Part shown: piece after piece, positions 23,284 to 35,858 of the stretch
Layout: every line of letters begins with the position of its first letter
How positions within the stretch are numbered: the stretch's first letter is position 1
Assembly (NCBI GenBank): GCA_036346255.1
Contig: CM070617.1
Coordinates: 23,053,080 to 23,117,079, forward strand
Source: Ampelocalamus luodianensis
Taxonomy: Eukaryota; Streptophyta; Magnoliopsida; Poales; Poaceae
Direction of reading: 5' to 3'
Length of the DNA: 64,000 nt
The notes under the pieces: generated by a model
Seen by the model: the letters and a program-made list of their open reading frames with translations, nothing else
The model's database searches: none
Told to the model about the DNA's origin: nothing
Made by a program: the position numbers and the translations under genes

Positions 23284-24717
23284 TTCGTGTTTTGAGCGTC
23301 GGAAGTAGAGTTTCCTCTCTTACAAGTGAATGGTCAGGATAGTTGTGCAGCTTATAATTTTTGTTATTCGTTTTATGGAATTTTGTTAGTGTTTGATGCC
23401 ACTAAAAATAACATCAGCTAGCAGGAAAGCCAGACATAGATCAAACTGTTGGAGACTTACAGGAACTTTGCATTTTCATGCTGAGAACAGAAAGATTGTC
23501 TTAAATATTGCTGTACTCAGAAGAGGCCTTATACATGGAAGTTTAAGGCTGAAAAAGTTAAACCTCTTCAGTTGCGGATGGATGGAATTTTGATGATCAG
23601 CACCTTATGGTTGGTTTAAAACCTATCCAATTTTCTAATTTATAGAGTATGAAAATAATCAATGCAGGTTACTAGTGATCTCAGATAAAATGGCTTGCAA
23701 GTAGTAGATTACTAGATATTAGTTAAATGCTGGCACGTTGCTATGGAATACGGATCCACCGCTGTCATTGCTCAACTAGTGCCACCCCTTGGATGCGGCT
23801 CACTCTCAGTTCTGCCGCCTCTATCCTTGCGTTGCACCAGTAGGCCAAATCAGGCCCCTCTAGGACCGGGAGAGACGGTCTCACTCGATGACCATAAAGA
23901 CGATGGGATGCGGCCTTGTTCGCTCGTGGCGATTGGGAAAACTGAGAGGGTGACAATTGTCTACCAATGTCACCGGAACACAAAATTGTCGCAAAATTTT
24001 ACATGTTATTGATCATAAGAATATTCCTCCCAAGTGCCTCAACATTCATGCAAAACTACACACAATTTCAGAAACCACGGGGTGCTTTTCGCAAGCAAAA
24101 CGACGTGGATGGCTCCTGGGGGCAGCAATCCTCTCACGCTTAGATCTAAGAGAGATTCCTCCCAAGTGCCTCAACATTCGTGCAAACGACAAGAAGATGA
24201 AACGATGGTTTCAGTTTCAAAAGTTTGCGTCAATCTTGAGGAATATTTGACGACGATGAGAGTATATGGACATCTATATACATAAGGAAAAGCCATATGC
24301 TAGTAGTGTGCAACAATTTTGCAAACACATTAGCACTAAATACAAACAAACAAAAAAAACAACAACAAATCCACACCTTTTCAATATTTTCTGCCAATTA
24401 ATTGGGAAAACAATCAAGCACGTTGATCAATTTGTATCCACCTATCCTGGTGTCGTCGTACCCAACATATCAGCTACCACATCTGCATGAAACGCAGGGC
24501 TCGAACCATTTAACTCTGATGGGCAAAGAAGTACACGATCACAACATATAGTTTCCAAAACAAAAGCTTCTGAGTGTGCAACTTACTGGTCAAAGAAATA
24601 CAAAGTAACACGTTCAGACGTTTTGGGCAAGAAACCTGTCTCAGATTGGACGGAAGTCGCAGGCCATAGTCACCGACTAATGGAACATAAGAACCTTATT
24701 CTCTGATCCGTTTAAAA
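23284..24717. other. Intergenic DNA downstream of the RING gene
   Basis: It includes the unmarked 3' UTR of the RING gene. No other gene can be supported. A direct repeat lies at 24022-24053 and 24155-24186. Confidence 0.6.
24022..24186. repeat. 32-bp direct repeat, 133 bp apart
   Basis: ATTCCTCCCAAGTGCCTCAA followed by CATTC(A/G)TGCAAA occurs at 24022-24053 and again at 24155-24186 with one substitution. The purpose is unknown; it may mark a small local duplication or a transposon footprint. Confidence 0.85.
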
Positions 24718-27030
24718 AAATAGTAAAGTACACTATGGATACTTAAACTTATCGGATTGGGTCACTTAGGTCCCCCTATCTGTGGAACTACGGAATCACC
24801 CAACTAAACTTGTTTAAGTGTGTCACTAGAGGTCTCAAAGTGGGGTTGCTGGGTTTGACCACTAATGTGGACGCTTGACCATGCTAGCGTGGCTTGCAGG
24901 GTCACGTGCAGCTCGCGTGACCAGCCAAGTACATTGTGACATTTGCACTAAACCACTTGGTCTTGTTATTCGTTCGCATTCCATCCCCATCTCCTGTGTC
25001 CACTGTGGTCTGAGGCGATCAGGCGAGGTGAAAGGCGGTCGACCCTAGGTTGTCATCTTCATCCGTAGTTGAAGGAGAGTGGAGGAGGATTGATTTTCGG
25101 TGAGTGGAGTGGTTCGCGGCATATTCAAGTGGGGACAATCATGGTGGCAACGTTGCGGGCGGAAGGAGAACCGCCTCTTGTGTATGGTATGTGCTTCAGT
25201 ACCTGGCTTGCATGCCAATTTGTGTGCTTTTGGTTGCAATTTTGCCTTGCGAAGTGGTCGATGTAGGCGCATTGCTAGGTTTATGAATCTAGGTTTAGGA
25301 TTCCCAAACCGAGCGCAACGATTCTTACAAGATCTCTAGTTTTTGTGGTTGGTTAGCCTTACTCTATTGTTTGGTGACAATTTTTTGTGTCTAATTTGGT
25401 AGTTATAGGGTTTAGGATTCCCAAATCGAGCAATAGTTTTTTGTGCTAGATACGTGGTTTTAGTGTTTTGGATTTTGTACTTGTGTTGAGTACGAAATTT
25501 TGAAATATGATATTTTGAAAACACTTATCCATATACTATAATGACTGACAAGCATAAGGTAATTAATTACATGCTTAGAAAAAAAATCCCTTAAATAATT
25601 TTTTCTACGTGCTTACCAATTAGTAATGTTTTAGGGATTGATTCCAGCTATCAGAAATGAATTCCCATATTCGGAGCACGAGAGTTATGTGAGGCATCTC
25701 TACTCCAATTTTCAGGTTCTCCATAAGGATGAAACACTCAAGAATCAGTTGTGGGCAATTGCAAGATCCAGTACTGTTATTCAGTGGACTGAGAACATGG
25801 AAAGGATGAAGGCTCTTAGTGTGGATGCTTATGAATATTTAGAATAGTTACCACCTAATACATGGGTTATGGCATTTATCAGTGATTTATGCAAGTGTGA
25901 CATTCTGTTGAACAAAATCTTATGTCATTTAAGTATCACTAAGACTGCTTTATGCAATATTATGGATCAACTAAACTACATTTCACTACTTCCTTGTTTT
26001 ATCATGCTCTATTTGTTGTGCAAATCAATACATGAACATATTTACTCATATTCAAATCAATTAAAATCCATTGCAAAGATAATAATGTGAAGCCATACAT
26101 TTCACTCTATGTAATTCCATTGCAACATACACACAAATTTCATCAACGGTCATACGTGCTGATATGCATAAACAGAAGTGTGGCCAAAGCAGCTAACAAC
26201 AACACAAATACAACCAGCAAAGCATTCAATAAAGCTACAACATCCTTCCTATTTCTAACCCTACCATCAACATGCGAACAACCACATATAACTTCTCCTC
26301 CATGCCTTCACCAACTATTTCTTCTTGCATCTTCATTTCGTTCTTCATCACTGCCACATTCTCTTCATATGAACGGATGATGCCTCGTTCACATAAATAT
26401 TTGCCTTATTGTTCCTCCCACAACCAAAAGCTACAACCAGATCCATCGCGCTGACTCAAACGAAAGCAAAAAGAACAAAATCAAAACCAAATAATTGTGC
26501 ACACCAAATCCAAATTCCAAATACCAACTCACCTAATGGTTCAGATACTTGAAGAAATCGCCATCGGGATTCTCTCTCGTTCTAGAGGTCAACCGCAGCG
26601 CACGCTTCCCCCACCAGTGACTGCCCGTTGAGGAGCTCGACGTCGCGGCCATGGAGAGCGCAGCGAGTCAGGCGTCACAGCTAGGTCGTCAGAGCAGAGG
26701 GGAGGCGGAGTGGGGGAAAGGGGAATTAGGGATTTCGGTCTTAGGCAGCTGGGGATATAAATGGGGAATTGGGGAATTTAGGTCTTGATATTTTATAAGG
26801 ACCTAAATGCAAAACTATCGATTTGCACGTGGCGCGCAAATTCCCGCCATGACCCCGCAAGCCACACTGGCATGGTCAAGCATCCACGTCAGTGGTCAAA
26901 CCCATCAAACCCACTTTGGGACCTCTAATGACACACTTACACAAATTTAGATACCTGATTCCGTAGTTCCATAAATGGGGGACTTACCCAATCTGGTAAG
27001 TTTAAGGACCCACAATATACTTTACTCAAT
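24718..27030 (+). mobile_element. Mutator-like element with long inverted ends, defective
   Basis: The left 200 bp (24720-24920) and right 200 bp (26830-27020) are inverted copies at roughly 80 percent or better by eye. Both contain the order AGTAAAGTA, TTAAACTTA, GGTC/GACC blocks, TGGAACTACGGAATCA and GGTCAAGC. A transposase fragment lies inside on the plus strand. Size, long ends and transposase family all fit a Mutator-like element. An unambiguous target duplication was not found, so the outer limits are approximate. Confidence 0.8.
25634..25919 (+). pseudogene. MuDR-type transposase fragment
   Basis: The translation includes GLIPAIRNEFPYSEHES, VRHLYSNFQVLHK, LWAIARSST and EYLE, then, after an in-frame stop, LPPNTWVMAFISDLCKCDIL. 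This matches the stretch from the end of the MULE transposase catalytic domain to the region before the SWIM finger. Only this portion remains: no upstream catalytic aspartates and no SWIM Cys/His set were found nearby. It lies centrally in the 24718-27030 element, in line with its being that element's former transposase gene. Confidence 0.85.
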
Positions 27031-27737
27031 AAAAAACCTTCTTAGGTTCCATCCCCTTCTTATCGAGAGTGGGTCATGATGTCGAATTCACCCGACATCT
27101 AAGACAAGGAGCACATTGTACTTCCAGTAGTCTTGCGACGATGCGTCACCTTCTTGGCGTTGGAGACCTCCATCCTCCCCTTAGGGCACCCACACGGTGC
27201 ACATAATATGAGCACGGTGCGACTGTTGCCATCTTCCTCAGCTCCGCCTCGAGCTCGACTGTGAGCATCACCCTGGCCGCTGTGAGTAGCATTGTGTGCC
27301 CAACCACCGACAACTGCCACCCGTGCACGCACTCCTTCGTCTTAAGAGTACCCTAGAACCCAGTTGTATGGGTTGAGATCTGCGGGAGGTGAATGCATGG
27401 GTTTTTACGAGACAAGTGGAGGCAAGGAAAGAATTGAATGTAATAGCACGTCGGGAGGAAAGATCACATAAATTGCGGTGGCCTCCTATTGGCGCTAATT
27501 GGTTCGAGAGGAGGTGGGAGGTTGCAAACTTCACTACCAACTACTTCTTTTATATTAGTGTAAAGATCCATAACATATCCAATAAAAAATATACAATTGC
27601 ATCCACATTTAGGATTGTACGTACTTATAGGTGATGCTTGTAGATTTGAGAAATACTATGAAACACTGTAGCGTTACAATGGTATAGGTCCTAGCTGTCC
27701 GACCCCATCCCGAATCATAAGGTTGTATCTCCTTTGC

Positions 27738-27740
<3 letters not shown>

Positions 27741-27768
<28 letters not shown>
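27741..27768. repeat. (TC)14 microsatellite
   Basis: This is an uninterrupted run of 14 TC units, followed by further imperfect CT-rich sequence to about 27790. Confidence 0.97.
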
Positions 27769-27772
<4 letters not shown>

Positions 27773-28244
27773 CTCTCTTTCTCCCTCTTGTATCCCTTCC
27801 TCCTCGATCTCTCTCCTACGTCCGGTCGAGAAGTGCAGCCGTGAGGCAACGAAGGCAAGTTGTCACCCCTCCTTCACTTCCAACGCCGCCCTCCACCTCA
27901 TTCTTCAACTCCTGCTCCAGATTTGGTGCGGGCGGTGGCGCTATGCTTCACCTCCAGCTTAGGATTTGTTAATGGACAGTGGCAACACGGATCAGGACGT
28001 TCGGATCTGACGACAGCGTGGTACAGAGCTCGGGCCGAAGCTAGGGGGAGAGAGAAAAAAAGAGATAGATGCTCAGCACGGAGCTCGAGCACGAATTATG
28101 CAGCGGGCAACGCCATTCGATGTCGAGGATGCGACGGTAGTTGGAGTCAGAGAAGAGGGTGCATCGGAGGTGGACGGTGTCAGGAGGCTCATTGGCAACA
28201 TAATAGTGTCGTGCTAGATAGGTGAGTTGGCCGAATGTAGCCTA

Positions 28245-28465
28245 AACTCGTTGAAGCTTTTTGAAACCTTGATTGAAACACATTGAAACCTATTGAAACT
28301 TGTTGAAACTTCTCAAAACTCTCTGGTTGAACCTTGTGTTCCAAAATATGAAACTCGTTGAAACTTGGTTTGAAACTTTTATGGAATCTTCTAAAAGCAC
28401 GCGAAACTCGTTGAAACCTAGAGCTTTTGAAATGTTCTCTCAAAACTCCTTGAAAACATCATGAA
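28245..28465. repeat. Array of TTGAAAC-type short motifs
   Basis: TTGAAACC, TTGAAACT, CTTGAAAAC and similar words recur about 15 times in 220 bp, at roughly 10-20 bp spacing, often preceded by CTCG. The reverse frame is Phe/Ser/Gln-rich and not a gene. Confidence 0.75.
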
Positions 28466-28497
28466 ACTCGCTGATATACCGTTGCAACGCTATAGCG

Positions 28498-29311
28498 TCC
28501 CCTAGTCGTTTTCTATAGATTTATGGATCGTGCATTTGCCATTGTAGTGGGGTTATTTCTTCTAAAATCCGTGATTTGATTCATAAATATCCATAAGACT
28601 TGGGCTTTTTTGCAAAAACATGTAGGGTCAATGACACCACAAGTTAGCTAGGCCATGGTGGCCGCGATGTTAAAGGAACATGTGTTTTGCTGACAAATCT
28701 GAGTCAGTGAGCTCCCACGCTTAGAACAGAAACAAGAAAGAAAAGATGAGGGAACTAGGCTGACAAGGAGGGCCAAAGCGGTAAGCAAGAGAAACTAGCT
28801 CCTAGTCGAAAAGAGATTACTGAAAATATTTGCAGACGTAAAGAATCATTGCATCCTGTGACATAGGGAATGAATGAGGAAGCGTAGAGGAATGTGTGTG
28901 GATTGACAAACAAGTAGAAAGAACGCACCAAAACAAGTGGGCGATAAAGAGAGCATGTTAGGAGCAGGATATCCTGTAGTGGATCTGACAATAATACAAG
29001 GGGCAATTTGCTCAGTAACACTAAATGATATCAGTACCACGAGTTGTGTCATTGATATGTGGCCTCATAACCCACCTATCATCCTCATATTGCATGTTAT
29101 TTTCTACTTTATACATCATTACAATGTTACTCAGGAAATTTTCCCATAATACAAGGGCAACAAACGATGAGTTAGGGTCGAAAAGAGGTAGGGAAATCCA
29201 ATAGAACAAGGTTCATACTTGGTCCCTTAACTCTTCATGTGATTTAATTTTTGTCCCTAATGGCTAACACCGTTTAGAATCCATTTCGCACCTGGCAAAA
29301 CCAGAGCATGT
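28498..29311. other. Intergenic DNA, no supported gene
   Basis: Nothing coding is recognisable. The last 100 bp (29205-29305) contains ACTTGGTCCCTTAACTC and GTTTAGAATCCATTTCGC, phrases resembling inverted ends of grass Mutator-like repeats, but no partner end was found. Confidence 0.55.
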
Positions 29312-29503
29312 TGTTAAATAACGTAGTCATCATAGGGAGACAACAAACAAAGAGACAACAGATGAAAACACAATATGGAGGAACCTCTTTTATTTATTGA
29401 TCAACTCTTTCTATGTACAGGGAGGTCATATTTATAAACTAAAACCCACCAGGGGTAGTTTCGGTATTATGCCCATCAACCCCTAATCCAGGGTTTTTCA
29501 ACA
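29312..29503 (-). repeat. 3' LTR of the copia element
   Basis: The 192-bp LTR is bounded by TG and CA. It shares with its partner AACGTAGTCATCATAGGGAG, GAGACAACAGATGAAAACAC, TTGATCAACTCTTTCT and ACTAAAACCCACC. The adjacent C-rich run is the complement of the polypurine tract. Confidence 0.85.
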
Positions 29504-29780
29504 CCCCCCCTTAGGCGAATACTGTGTTATGCACATATCTCATTAAAAACTTCTCCCAAAAACCCAATGGAAAAAAATAGGATCGGAGAAAAGAGTACAT
29601 TGCATCCGCAAGTTGCAATCCATCGTTGCCTCGTTAAAAACCTTTATGTGAGAAATCTTTAAGAAAAACTCATTAAGGGAAAAGAGTGCAATCTCTCTAC
29701 CTTTTGGGTTAACCTTCGAAATTAAGGTAAAATTTTAGGACTTTAAGTGGATTATGATTCAGGGAATTCTCCCCTGATTC

Positions 29781-30215
29781 CTACAACTCTTGAAGCCGTT
29801 TCATTCCAATACCACGAATACATCGTTGGAAACTGGATGTAGGCAAAGACTTGGTGAATAAATCAGCCAGATTTTCATAAGATCTAGTTTGCAGGATCTT
29901 CACCTCATCATTCTTCTGGATTTCATGAGGATAGAATAATTTGGGAGCAATATGCTTCGTGATATTACTTTTAACATAACTCATATGTATTTGTGCAACA
30001 CAAGTAGCATTATCTTCATAGATAATTGTAGAGGTATCAACAGTGTTAATGCCACATGACTTCTGGATATGACTAATCACACGTCTGAGCCAAACACATT
30101 CACGTGAGACTTCATATAATGCAATAATTTCTGAGTTGTTGGTAGAAGTAACTACCAATGTTTGTTAAGATGACCGCTAAGAGATGGCTGCACCACCACA
30201 AAGTAATATAAACAT
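29781..30215 (-). pseudogene. Copia polyprotein remnant, RNase H end
   Basis: The 30158-29781 frame reads NNSEIIALYEVSRECVWLRR, then IYEDNATCVAQ, KSNITKHIAPKLF and NLADLFTKSLP, the conserved C-terminal part of a Ty1/copia RNase H. Upstream to 30215 the minus strand continues with GGAAIS and QTLVVTS words, interrupted by stops. It ends beside the 3' LTR, as expected for the end of pol. It cannot make a functional polyprotein. Confidence 0.9.
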
Positions 30216-30429
30216 ATTTTGAGATTTTGCACTATAGTGGTTTGACATATATCTTCAAGATTTAGTAATGATCATTAGGATCTATACATGATCTTCATGA
30301 TCTTTGCATTATCGACCAACTGGATCTAAACTGTTAAGTGGTAAAACCTTTAAGGTGAATTTAATCATTAATCATAATATCGACACCTTCTATGTTTGAC
30401 TAAGATTATCAAAATCTCAAGTATGATGA

Positions 30430-30615
30430 TCAGTGTTTAATATATGCTCCTCTTGAAGGCAACTTCCACTGAAATCTTTTTGCTCCAATGCCTTTCATAT
30501 ATTTTTCAAAAATGAACATAGGCAAGAATACTGTGATCAAATCGACTGGATTATCACGATGTGGAGCCTTACATACAAATATCCTGTTACTCATCTGGAG
30601 GTTTATGATAAACAC
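30430..30615 (-). pseudogene. Possible second copia pol-tail fragment
   Basis: The frame contains APHRDNPVDLITVFLP and EKYMKGIGAKRF. This resembles the -DLFTKSLP...GIGMKRL tail that closes the RNase H fragment at 29781-29830. Two such tails 0.65 kb apart would imply an internal duplication or a nested insertion of a related element. Similarity is partial. Confidence 0.45.
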
Positions 30616-33519
30616 TATTCAGGAGTAATATGTTTAACTTATCAAATACCACTGTTTAATTATGCAACATAAGCAGGTTATCCTTGCAGAGGATATACGG
30701 TAATACTAGTTGCAAGTCGTATGGTTTTCGGATACGATTTATCAAAACCTTTTAGCATCTTAATATTTTGTAATTATCTCTAGTGGTTAAAGTTACAACG
30801 AATATTCCGTTCTGCAGAACTATAAAGTATAGTTGTACCACTCTAGAGTAAAAAATATATCCAGTCTTAATTTTGGTATTTAGGGGATTAATTATCAATA
30901 TCACCAATGTATATCATACCTTCATGGTACTAGAGGAAACCACCATTCCACTAACTTCTAGTGGAAGATGCACTTTATAAGCGCTTATGTGGTGCACTTC
31001 TGGTCTTTAGGTTCCTCATTACATTCTTTCGGGTCTTGATGGGTCCTCGTCCAGTTCTAGGAATCATCTAATCATTGGTGTGATTAAGATATCGATCAGT
31101 GAGATAATTTCCCTTTGGGAAGATGCTCTCTTCAGGAAGATGCTCTTACTACATGTAAGAGACTATTGTGTACGAGTTTTATATATATTTGATTTTGTTT
31201 TTTTTTCTTACTAGGAATTTTAAGTCCTTCGAGGATCTCATCAAGGATTTTCAGAATCCATTGACTACATATTTTGTTCATGTCATTTGCCAGAATTATT
31301 ATTCAACGGAACATTATTTCATTCATAATAGGAGAGTAACGGCCTCTATTGAGACTTTTGAACCATAGCTTTCACCACTTCATTATCTTTGTAATGACAT
31401 ATCAAGTTTGAACTATCTGGTTCCAAGACTTTTATTTAGCAATTTTGGTTCAGCCTCATATGCTTTCACTATGTGACCCGATATGAATGCTTCAAGAACT
31501 CGGCCATAGACTTTGGTTATAATCTGTGTTCTCATAAGAGAAACTTTAGCAATTGTAGAGGCAAAGTGGTTGTCGATAACTTTTCTCCCAAATCCTTGAA
31601 CTTGGAGGTATCTCAGTGTTAACCAGATCTTTGTCATTTCCCAAACAAAATATTCTTGGTCGTTCCACATTCCCAGCGTTGTAATATGTGTACATCAAAT
31701 TGCTGAGGCTTTCATCTTCATGATGAACCTCATTTTGAGGTATTTCACCTTCATGGTGAATTCTCTTCAGGAGAGTTAAAGGAGTGATTACTGATTAATA
31801 ATGATTTTGACTAGAGTCATTAAATCTTAGACCCGCAGGCGTCCCCACGATTTGAGATCAAGAACTACTAAGTCAATTTCGCAGAGGTGGATATACTATT
31901 CAACCCAGGGTATTCCACTCTTAGCGATGTATTTACCGCAAGTACACACTCTTAGCTTCTAGCGTACAGGAGTATAAACTAAATTTTAAGTTTAGCTTGA
32001 CTAGTACGTATATCTTCATACTAAATATTCCTTCTAGAAAATACGACGACATTTGAACTTTTGGTCATTTCTCTTCCCCTAATGCCGAGATTTGATCTTT
32101 ATTAATAGCATACCACAAAACTCCCCTATCATGGGCACATGATTGATTGAATGTTAGATCCAATATGATCTCCAACAACTAGTTGTGATCCAAAAGTATA
32201 TGCTATAGTAGTGATAACATGTGGAAAATATTTGATTCCTCCAACACGCACTTATTTCAATAAAGGGTTTGATAATTATATACAGTGAACTAGACTTTTA
32301 TCAGTGCGGTGGCAAGAAAACTATATGATCTTAATATTTTGTAGGATATTCCAACATCTTGTTGGTTATTAATATGCGACGAAGGTCCCATACGAGGGTC
32401 CAAGAGTTGGTAGGCTTATTCTATAGACTAGCTTCTTTATTATTTGTCTAAGTTTTGATCCAATTAACCATACCATATTTTAAATAATTTGGCTCATTAA
32501 ACTTCAAGTTTATAATTACACAATATATTTTCTTATGGTCATAAGTAATGTGTTCTAACAGCATAAAACTACAAAATGCTCTTCAGGAACATAAATATAA
32601 CATTGTAAGATAAAATATTTGATCATAGTTAATCTGTACGGAAATACTAGATTTTCTTTTGGACTTCAAATCTTAGTTGAATCACCCAAATAGTATAATT
32701 ATTCGACGAAAATATTTATTACTCAACAGGAACATCGTATTTAATTAAGAGTGATAAATTGTATGTCTTATCTTAATTTGTAATGCTGTAATCATCATGG
32801 CCAAATTTAGGTCATTCAGGATCAACAAAGTTTTATAGGCCATCTTTCTTTCAGGGGCTATATTTTCTTCAAGAAAGTGATATGGCTTCTGGTGGTGATG
32901 CAGTTGCAGACTGCAATTACCAATTTATTCATGTGTCATTTTTGATGAGTATGGCATGCTTCGGTGCATAGTCGAACATGGCATATGTGCGACCGCGTCA
33001 AGCTACCATCGATTTGTCGTGTGTATTCCCGCTTGCTAGTGGTTAACATATTGTTGAAGACACAAATCAATTGCCCTTCGTGGACAACAATTATTGTGGT
33101 TGCCAACAACATTGGTATCGACAATGGCGTAAATGCCATTTTCCATATCGATTGGATAGGGATAATAATAATGCAATTTACTTTAATTATCTTCCAAAAT
33201 AAACTAGATTAATTTATTGCTTCAGGCTAATTTGATTCTGGCTTTGACATAGGATATGCTACCGTGCGTGCCGACAATTTTCTATGCTTCTGAACTTACA
33301 ATATCCTACACATGCCCAATTTCCTCTCCCTTTTCATGCCAACTGTAAAATCCCAAGTGATAGCGTGAGCATAAGGCATTTGCTTGAAATCAACTCGGAG
33401 TTAAAGATTTGCAATCATACTTTAACAGGAGTACAATTTTGTTAGCATGAAACCAATATATACCCTGTAACATTCTGCTTACAAAGTTCTTCAATTAAGA
33501 AGTCAGTGTGGTGGAAGAT
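30616..33519. other. Decayed copia interior, AT-rich
   Basis: It lies between the pol remnants and the nested solo LTR. A minus-strand frame at 31670-31413 is intact for 85 codons, but I could not match it to a domain. Integrase, protease and gag motifs are not recognisable. Mutational decay is the simplest reading. Confidence 0.55.
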
Positions 33520-34319
33520 TGTCAGTGTTTTAGAACCGATCTTACGTAAAGATTGTTTGATTCGGGGGGTCTCCACAATTGATCATGCAGACGAAGGAGA
33601 CACGGGGATTTTTATACAGGTTCGGGCCTTCTCGGATGAGAATAATAACCCTACTCCTGTGTATCTTGTATTTGCCCTCTGGATTACAATCGACTGAAGG
33701 TTTTCCTAACTGTCTTCCAGGAAAGACGCTCTTTGTCCCCAAAAAGGGTCCTCTCCCCTACTATCTCTAAAAGACACCTATTTATACTAAGCAGTGGCGG
33801 ACGTCGTCATTCCAGGCTAATTAGTCGCTCATTACTGCGCAATAATGAGAGTAATTACCGGAGTAGTAACCTCCTCATGCTGTCGAACGGTTACCAGTCA
33901 GAGATAGTGGGGAATTATCAATAGTTATGTCAAAACATAACTGCGTATTTTGACTGTTTGGATCCTCACTATTTAGTGGGTCTTCTGACAGGAGGGTCCA
34001 GTAAATCATGAGGAATCTGTAGTAGAGCTAGTCGTAGAAAGACTTACGACCAGACGTAGTCGTAACGATTATACCATAGTCGTAGAAGAGCTTACGACTA
34101 GGGGGTAGTCATAACGATTATACCATAGTCGTACAAGAGCTTACGACTAGGGGTAGTCGTAATGATTATACCATAGTCGTAGAAGAGCTTACGACTAGGG
34201 GGTAGTCGTAGGATAACCTACGACTTCCTGACTCGTTCTTCCCTTATAATATTCAAGGGGTATGCTTTGTGACGTCATATTTACTGATTAATAGATGAGG
34301 ATTATTTAGATCCACGTCA
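33520..34319 (+). mobile_element. Solo LTR (Ty3/gypsy-type) nested in the copia element
   Basis: The 800-bp LTR starts TGTCAGTGTTTTAGAACCGA and ends GTCA, bounded by TG and CA. The perfect pentamer AAGAT flanks it at 33515-33519 and 34320-34324. Within it GGGATTTTTATACAGGTTCGG matches a phrase widespread in grass gypsy LTRs. No internal region or second LTR is present, so it is a solo LTR left by LTR-LTR recombination. A tandem array lies in its distal part. Confidence 0.85.
34056..34226. repeat. 48-49-bp minisatellite in the solo LTR
   Basis: Units beginning GTAGTC(G/A)TAA start at 34056, 34105, 34153 and 34202 (the last partial). Each has AACGATTATACCATAGTCGT followed by AGAGCTTACGACTAGGGG. 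Each unit contains the inverted pair TAGTCGTA/TTACGACTA, so single strands could fold. A diverged half-unit precedes at about 34030. Confidence 0.93.
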
Positions 34320-34324
34320 AAGAT

Positions 34325-35858
34325 AATGTTATATAGATTTCAAATCTTAGGGCTGAAGTTATTATGTACTTATTTGAGAAATATGGTGTTTTCTAGCCAA
34401 AGTGATCCATCAGAGATTAACATATGACTAGGCTTGGTCTAGTGCCACTGATAAAATAGTTTTTCTTTTGTCATATGGGCATCTGTGCACTACAAGCTAG
34501 TGAATTGAGACTTATTAGATATCAAGAGTGCATGTACAATATTTTGTTAGCAAGGCATGGCAGCATATTTTCAATTTTCAGGCATACGGCTTACAAATGT
34601 TATATTAAGCGGATTTCAATTTTCAGGCATACAGTTCATATTTGCAATATCAGTTTACTATAGGTAAGGTTTGCTACTTGCAATATGTTATATTAAGCAT
34701 ATTTAATCAACTATTCAGCAGGAGATAAGACTTTAATAGAATAACTTAGACCATTATTTTATTTATGGCGTCTAGAAAATAACAATCTAATGTATAAGGT
34801 TTCAGTCTAAAGCAAAAGATAAGATATGCTCAGGAGGAGCAGAGCCAAGCTCGATAGGAGCTGAATCTATACTACTAATGCAACTCGTGTAAGAAAACGA
34901 CATATTTTCAAAGTTAAGGGATAACTAGGAGATTGCTACAGGTCTATATAGAGCATAATATGGTCTTATCATTGATGTCATCCAGGACAAACAGATATCC
35001 ATTCAGTGATGTCAAACATGTTATACATAATTCATGCAATTTTCTGTGTTTACAGCTGGTAAAGCATCTTAAATACATGAAACAAGTGCAAAATAGTAAT
35101 ATTAATTTTATCTATTCAGTAGAATTTCCCAAAAAATTCCTAGTATTTTTGGGATTTTTCTGATAATTTTAAGGTTTGGAAGCAATTTTCAGAATTACTA
35201 AACTCAATTAATTAATTTCCCAAAACACGTAATACTAGGAGAAATAAACCATAAAAATATGATGCTTCGAAGGTGTACTAGGTCTAAGATTTCACAAATT
35301 ATGGAAGTTCATATACCTTAGAAATTCAGTTTCTGGGATTAAATGAGATTTTCAGAATTTTCTAATTCATCATTGGAATTTACAAGAAACTTTACGATTC
35401 AAATTGTAAGATTCCATCAGTCACACATTATGAGGGCAATTTATCAGAACGTCAGGGGTGTATCTGAAAAAATTAAGTATACCCGAATGCCACCATAAAA
35501 TCCAAAGACCTCTAGGGGTTTTGTGCAAAACAATATTTATACCGCAAAAGTTATCGTGATTTTTATATTTTCTAAGGGGTTTTTTCACAAAAATGTCTAT
35601 CGGGCCACTTGGCCCATTCCGACCCACCCGGTCGAAAATAAAGGGGCGCTAGGGTTTCCTGTTGGTGGCAGCTGGCGCACGGTGGGAGTGGCGACGGCTC
35701 ATCATTGATGATCAGTGTTGATTTGTTCATCATATTTTGTACATGCACCGAATATCAATCAGTCCGTGATTAGCATCAAGAACAAATTCAATCTGATCTA
35801 ATTGTCGGAACGTATAGAAACGACGTACCCAAATTGAAGAGCTTTCGTGTTGATAAAG
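34325..35858. other. 5' part of the decayed copia interior
   Basis: It runs from the solo LTR to the copia 5' LTR. 34560-34650 contains a short direct repeat (TTCAATTTTCAGGCATAC twice). 35590-35710 is a GC-rich patch unlike the neighbourhood, with GGCCACTTGGCCC. No gag domain is recognisable. Confidence 0.5.

Larger units (their letters stand above)
27664..28497. mobile_element. Small inverted-repeat transposon-like element
   Basis: CACTGTAGCGTTACAATGG on the left (from 27664) pairs with the reverse complement of 28475-28497 with a handful of mismatches over 23 bp; the shared core is GTAGCGTT(G/A)CAA. The 834-bp interior contains a (TC)14 microsatellite and an array of TTGAAAC-type words. 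No transposase is seen. It may be a MITE or a fragment of a larger element. Confidence 0.6.

Noticed and set aside
34056..34226. CRISPR-like array in the solo LTR
   Set aside because: It is a head-to-tail minisatellite without spacers.
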